Below are positions 31,905 to 33,601 of a stretch of DNA of 33,601 bases, in pieces (the first letter of the stretch is position 1; each line of letters begins with the position of its first letter). This stretch comes from Acidobacteriota bacterium (GTDB lineage Bacteria; Acidobacteriota; UBA6911): assembly GCA_003225335.1 (NCBI GenBank), contig QHZE01000419.1, forward strand, positions 1 to 33,601, written 5' to 3'. The notes under the pieces are model-generated. The model was given only the letters and a program-made list of their open reading frames with translations, did no database searches and was not told the DNA's origin. The translations under genes and the position numbers were made by a program.

Positions 31905-33601
31905 AGCTGAGGAGGCGGGCGACGGTGTCCCGGAGCCTGCGCGTATCGTCTTCGTATGAAGCTTCTCCCTGAGAGGCCGTCAAAGGTTGTCCAAAAACGA
32001 GCGTGATTTTGTGAAGGCGTATCTTCCAGGTGTCCCGCGGCCAGGCTTCATACGTGCCCTCAATCCGCACGGGGACCATGGGCACTCCCACTTCGCCCGC
32101 CAGAATGGCGGCTCCCTTTTTGAACTCTTGCAGCATTCCGTCGAAAGAGCGCCCTCCTTCCGGGAAAATGCAGAGAATGCGCCCCTGGCGGAGGCCGCGA
32201 GCTCCGACCTTCATGGCCCGGAGCAGGTGGGCATCCGGATCGACGGGAACGATGTTGGCGAGGCGCGCAAGAAACTTCATCAACCAGTTCTGAAAGTGCT
32301 CGCTGTAGCCGACAAAGAAAGTCCTTTCGAACACGCGGTACGGCATTGCCGACACCAAAACGAAAGAATCCAGATAGCTCAGGTGATTGGGGCAAATGAG
32401 ATACGCCCCCCCTTTGGGAAGGTTTTCCAGACCCCGTACTTCCAGCCGGAAAAGAATCCGGCAGAAAAAATAGATCATCCTGACGCAGAGGTGCTTGATC
32501 CGTGACAGGACCGGCCCGGAAAAGCGCACATCCAACGCGCCCTCGTGACGGAGCGTTTCATCCGAGAGGATTTCTTTCCAGCTCTGCCTGCGCGCGCCCG
32601 CTACGCCGGCGACATCGGTCGCCCGCTCTTTCAGCCGCACGATCAGATCACGCACGGTGAATATCTCCGCCCCGAAATCTTCAGGCAGCTGCACGCCGAG
32701 CGATTGTTCCAGGCTGGCGAGAAGCTCCACCCGTTCCATCGAGTCGAATCCCAAGTCGAGCTCCAGGTTCATCGACGGATCAACCGGCATCTGCCTGCGA
32801 TGCCCCTCGCGCAGGCAGCGCAGAACCTCGCTTGCTACGGCGGACGCCATCAGCGCCTGGTCCTCAGGGGAGGCGGTCTCCGGCGGCCGCACGGGCTCTG
32901 CTTCCTGTAACGCGCCGCTCTCGATCATGCGTTTGAGCTCCAGGCGCTTGATCTTTCGCGTAGTCGTGCGCGGAAGAGGGTCCTTCTGTATTTGATAGCT
33001 CATCAGCCGCTTGTACTTCGGAAGCTGGTTGGACAGAGCCGCTATTTCGTCTCTCAATATTTCCCGGGCATTGGCGATCTTCCTGGCCTTCAGATGCTCG
33101 AAATTGGGGACCACCACCGCATGAAGACGTTCCGCGCCTTCGTACTGGCCGGGACTTGCGATACCGAGGACCGCAATCTCCTGTATGTACGGGTTCTGGA
33201 GGTAGTGGGTTTCCAGCTCGTCCGGATAAATGTTCTTGCCATTGGGCAGGACAATCACTTCCTTCTTTCTTCCGGTGATGAAGAGATTTCCCCGATTGTC
33301 CATTCGTCCCAGGTCCCCGGAGAAGAACCATCCATCACGCCACACCTGCGCCGTCGCCTCCGGATTCCGATAATAGCCGTTCATGACAATCTTTCCGCGT
33401 ATCGCCACGTCTCCTACGCCGCTTTCATCCGGATCCACAATCTTGATCTCAACTCCCGGAAGAGGCTTCCCTACAGAGCCCAGCACATTGTCTTCGGCGC
33501 GGGTCGTCGTTGCCGCACCGCTCGTCTCCGTCAGGCCGTATCCCTGTAAGACGGTGAAGCCAAGATCATGAAAATCCTGAGCCACCCTTGGATCAAAGGA
33601 A
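31903..33601 (-). CDS. Acyl-activating enzyme/acyl carrier/PlsC acyltransferase fusion (5' part missing)
   Basis: The frame is open to the window edge, so the N-terminal half of the adenylation domain is missing; residues are counted from an in-frame GTG at 33585, which is internal. Domain order: C-terminal part of an AMP-binding domain (QGYGLTETSG 14-23, DGWFFSGDLG, TGRKKEVIVLPNGKNIYP 104-121, A10-type lysine in PRTTTRKIKR at K211); a carrier domain (about 245-320) with attachment Ser282 in LDLGFDSMERVELL; a PlsC domain (about 365-560) with HLSYLD (H401, D406) and FPEGGRS (474-480). This resembles Aas of E. coli, which joins acyltransferase and acyl-ACP synthetase in the opposite order and lacks the carrier. 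It may load a fatty acid on its own carrier and pass it to a glycerol lipid; that is inference. Confidence 0.88.
   Translation of the reverse strand, partial: SFDPRVAQDFHDLGFTVLQGYGLTETSGAATTTRAEDNVLGSVGKPLPGVEIKIVDPDESGVGDVAIRGKIVMNGYYRNPEATAQVWRDGWFFSGDLGRMDNRGNLFITGRKKEVIVLPNGKNIYPDELETHYLQNPYIQEIAVLGIASPGQYEGAERLHAVVVPNFEHLKARKIANAREILRDEIAALSNQLPKYKRLMSYQIQKDPLPRTTTRKIKRLELKRMIESGALQEAEPVRPPETASPEDQALMASAVASEVLRCLREGHRRQMPVDPSMNLELDLGFDSMERVELLASLEQSLGVQLPEDFGAEIFTVRDLIVRLKERATDVAGVAGARRQSWKEILSDETLRHEGALDVRFSGPVLSRIKHLCVRMIYFFCRILFRLEVRGLENLPKGGAYLICPNHLSYLDSFVLVSAMPYRVFERTFFVGYSEHFQNWLMKFLARLANIVPVDPDAHLLRAMKVGARGLRQGRILCIFPEGGRSFDGMLQEFKKGAAILAGEVGVPMVPVRIEGTYEAWPRDTWKIRLHKITLVFGQPLTASQGEASYEDDTRRLRDTVARLLS

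Overview
The window is a gene-dense stretch of a bacterial chromosome with moderately high GC. I see 26 protein genes and no rRNA, tRNA, CRISPR array, insertion sequence or phage gene. The gene set points to a Gram-negative-type soil or sediment bacterium, most likely Acidobacteriota. The reasons are a HrcA/CIRCE-controlled groESL, an acidobacterial-style S55 peptidase-like exported protein, a split complex I cluster, an ECF sigma/zf-HC2 anti-sigma pair and REC-PAS regulators. This placement is inference from family content, not from a marker gene.

Layout. From 133 to 15325 all genes lie on the minus strand: a YraN-type nuclease-fold protein, a class III aminotransferase, cysS, a GT39-type membrane glycosyltransferase, groEL and groES (with CIRCE operator, promoter and terminator), a Fis-type HTH protein coupled to cvpA, purC, smc, an alpha/beta-hydrolase and mobA. 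From 15614 to 19822, on the plus strand, come an exported S55-like protein and an exported beta-propeller protein, facing a convergent rluB-type pseudouridine synthase. A plus-strand REC-PAS-PAS protein (20994-22409) faces a minus-strand stress-signalling unit: a small membrane protein, an ECF sigma factor and a zinc-finger anti-sigma protein (24412-22552). Next are a zinc-ribbon/RDD membrane protein (+) and an exported HExxH metalloprotease-like protein (-). A complex I fragment nuoA-nuoC-nuoG-nuoH (28148-31823, +) follows. The window closes with the 3' part of a large minus-strand lipid gene joining acyl-activating, carrier and PlsC acyltransferase domains, cut by the window edge.

The most striking non-coding feature is a set of intergenic hairpins whose two arms are each short tandem arrays. 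One class has a 7-bp unit (eight clear loci), the other an 8-bp unit (about seven loci). Unit sequence differs between loci, but the architecture (tandem array, spacer, inverted tandem array) is constant. Many sit directly on stop codons or at convergent 3' ends. One supplies the last codons of rluB, and two related copies in opposite orientation flank the groESL-fis-cvpA block. I know no named family with this exact description.

Other points of interest are a circularly permuted S55/SpoIVB-like domain, an Asp in place of the usual nucleophile Ser in the alpha/beta-hydrolase, a nuo cluster without B, D, E or F, and the acyl-activating/ACP/PlsC fusion.
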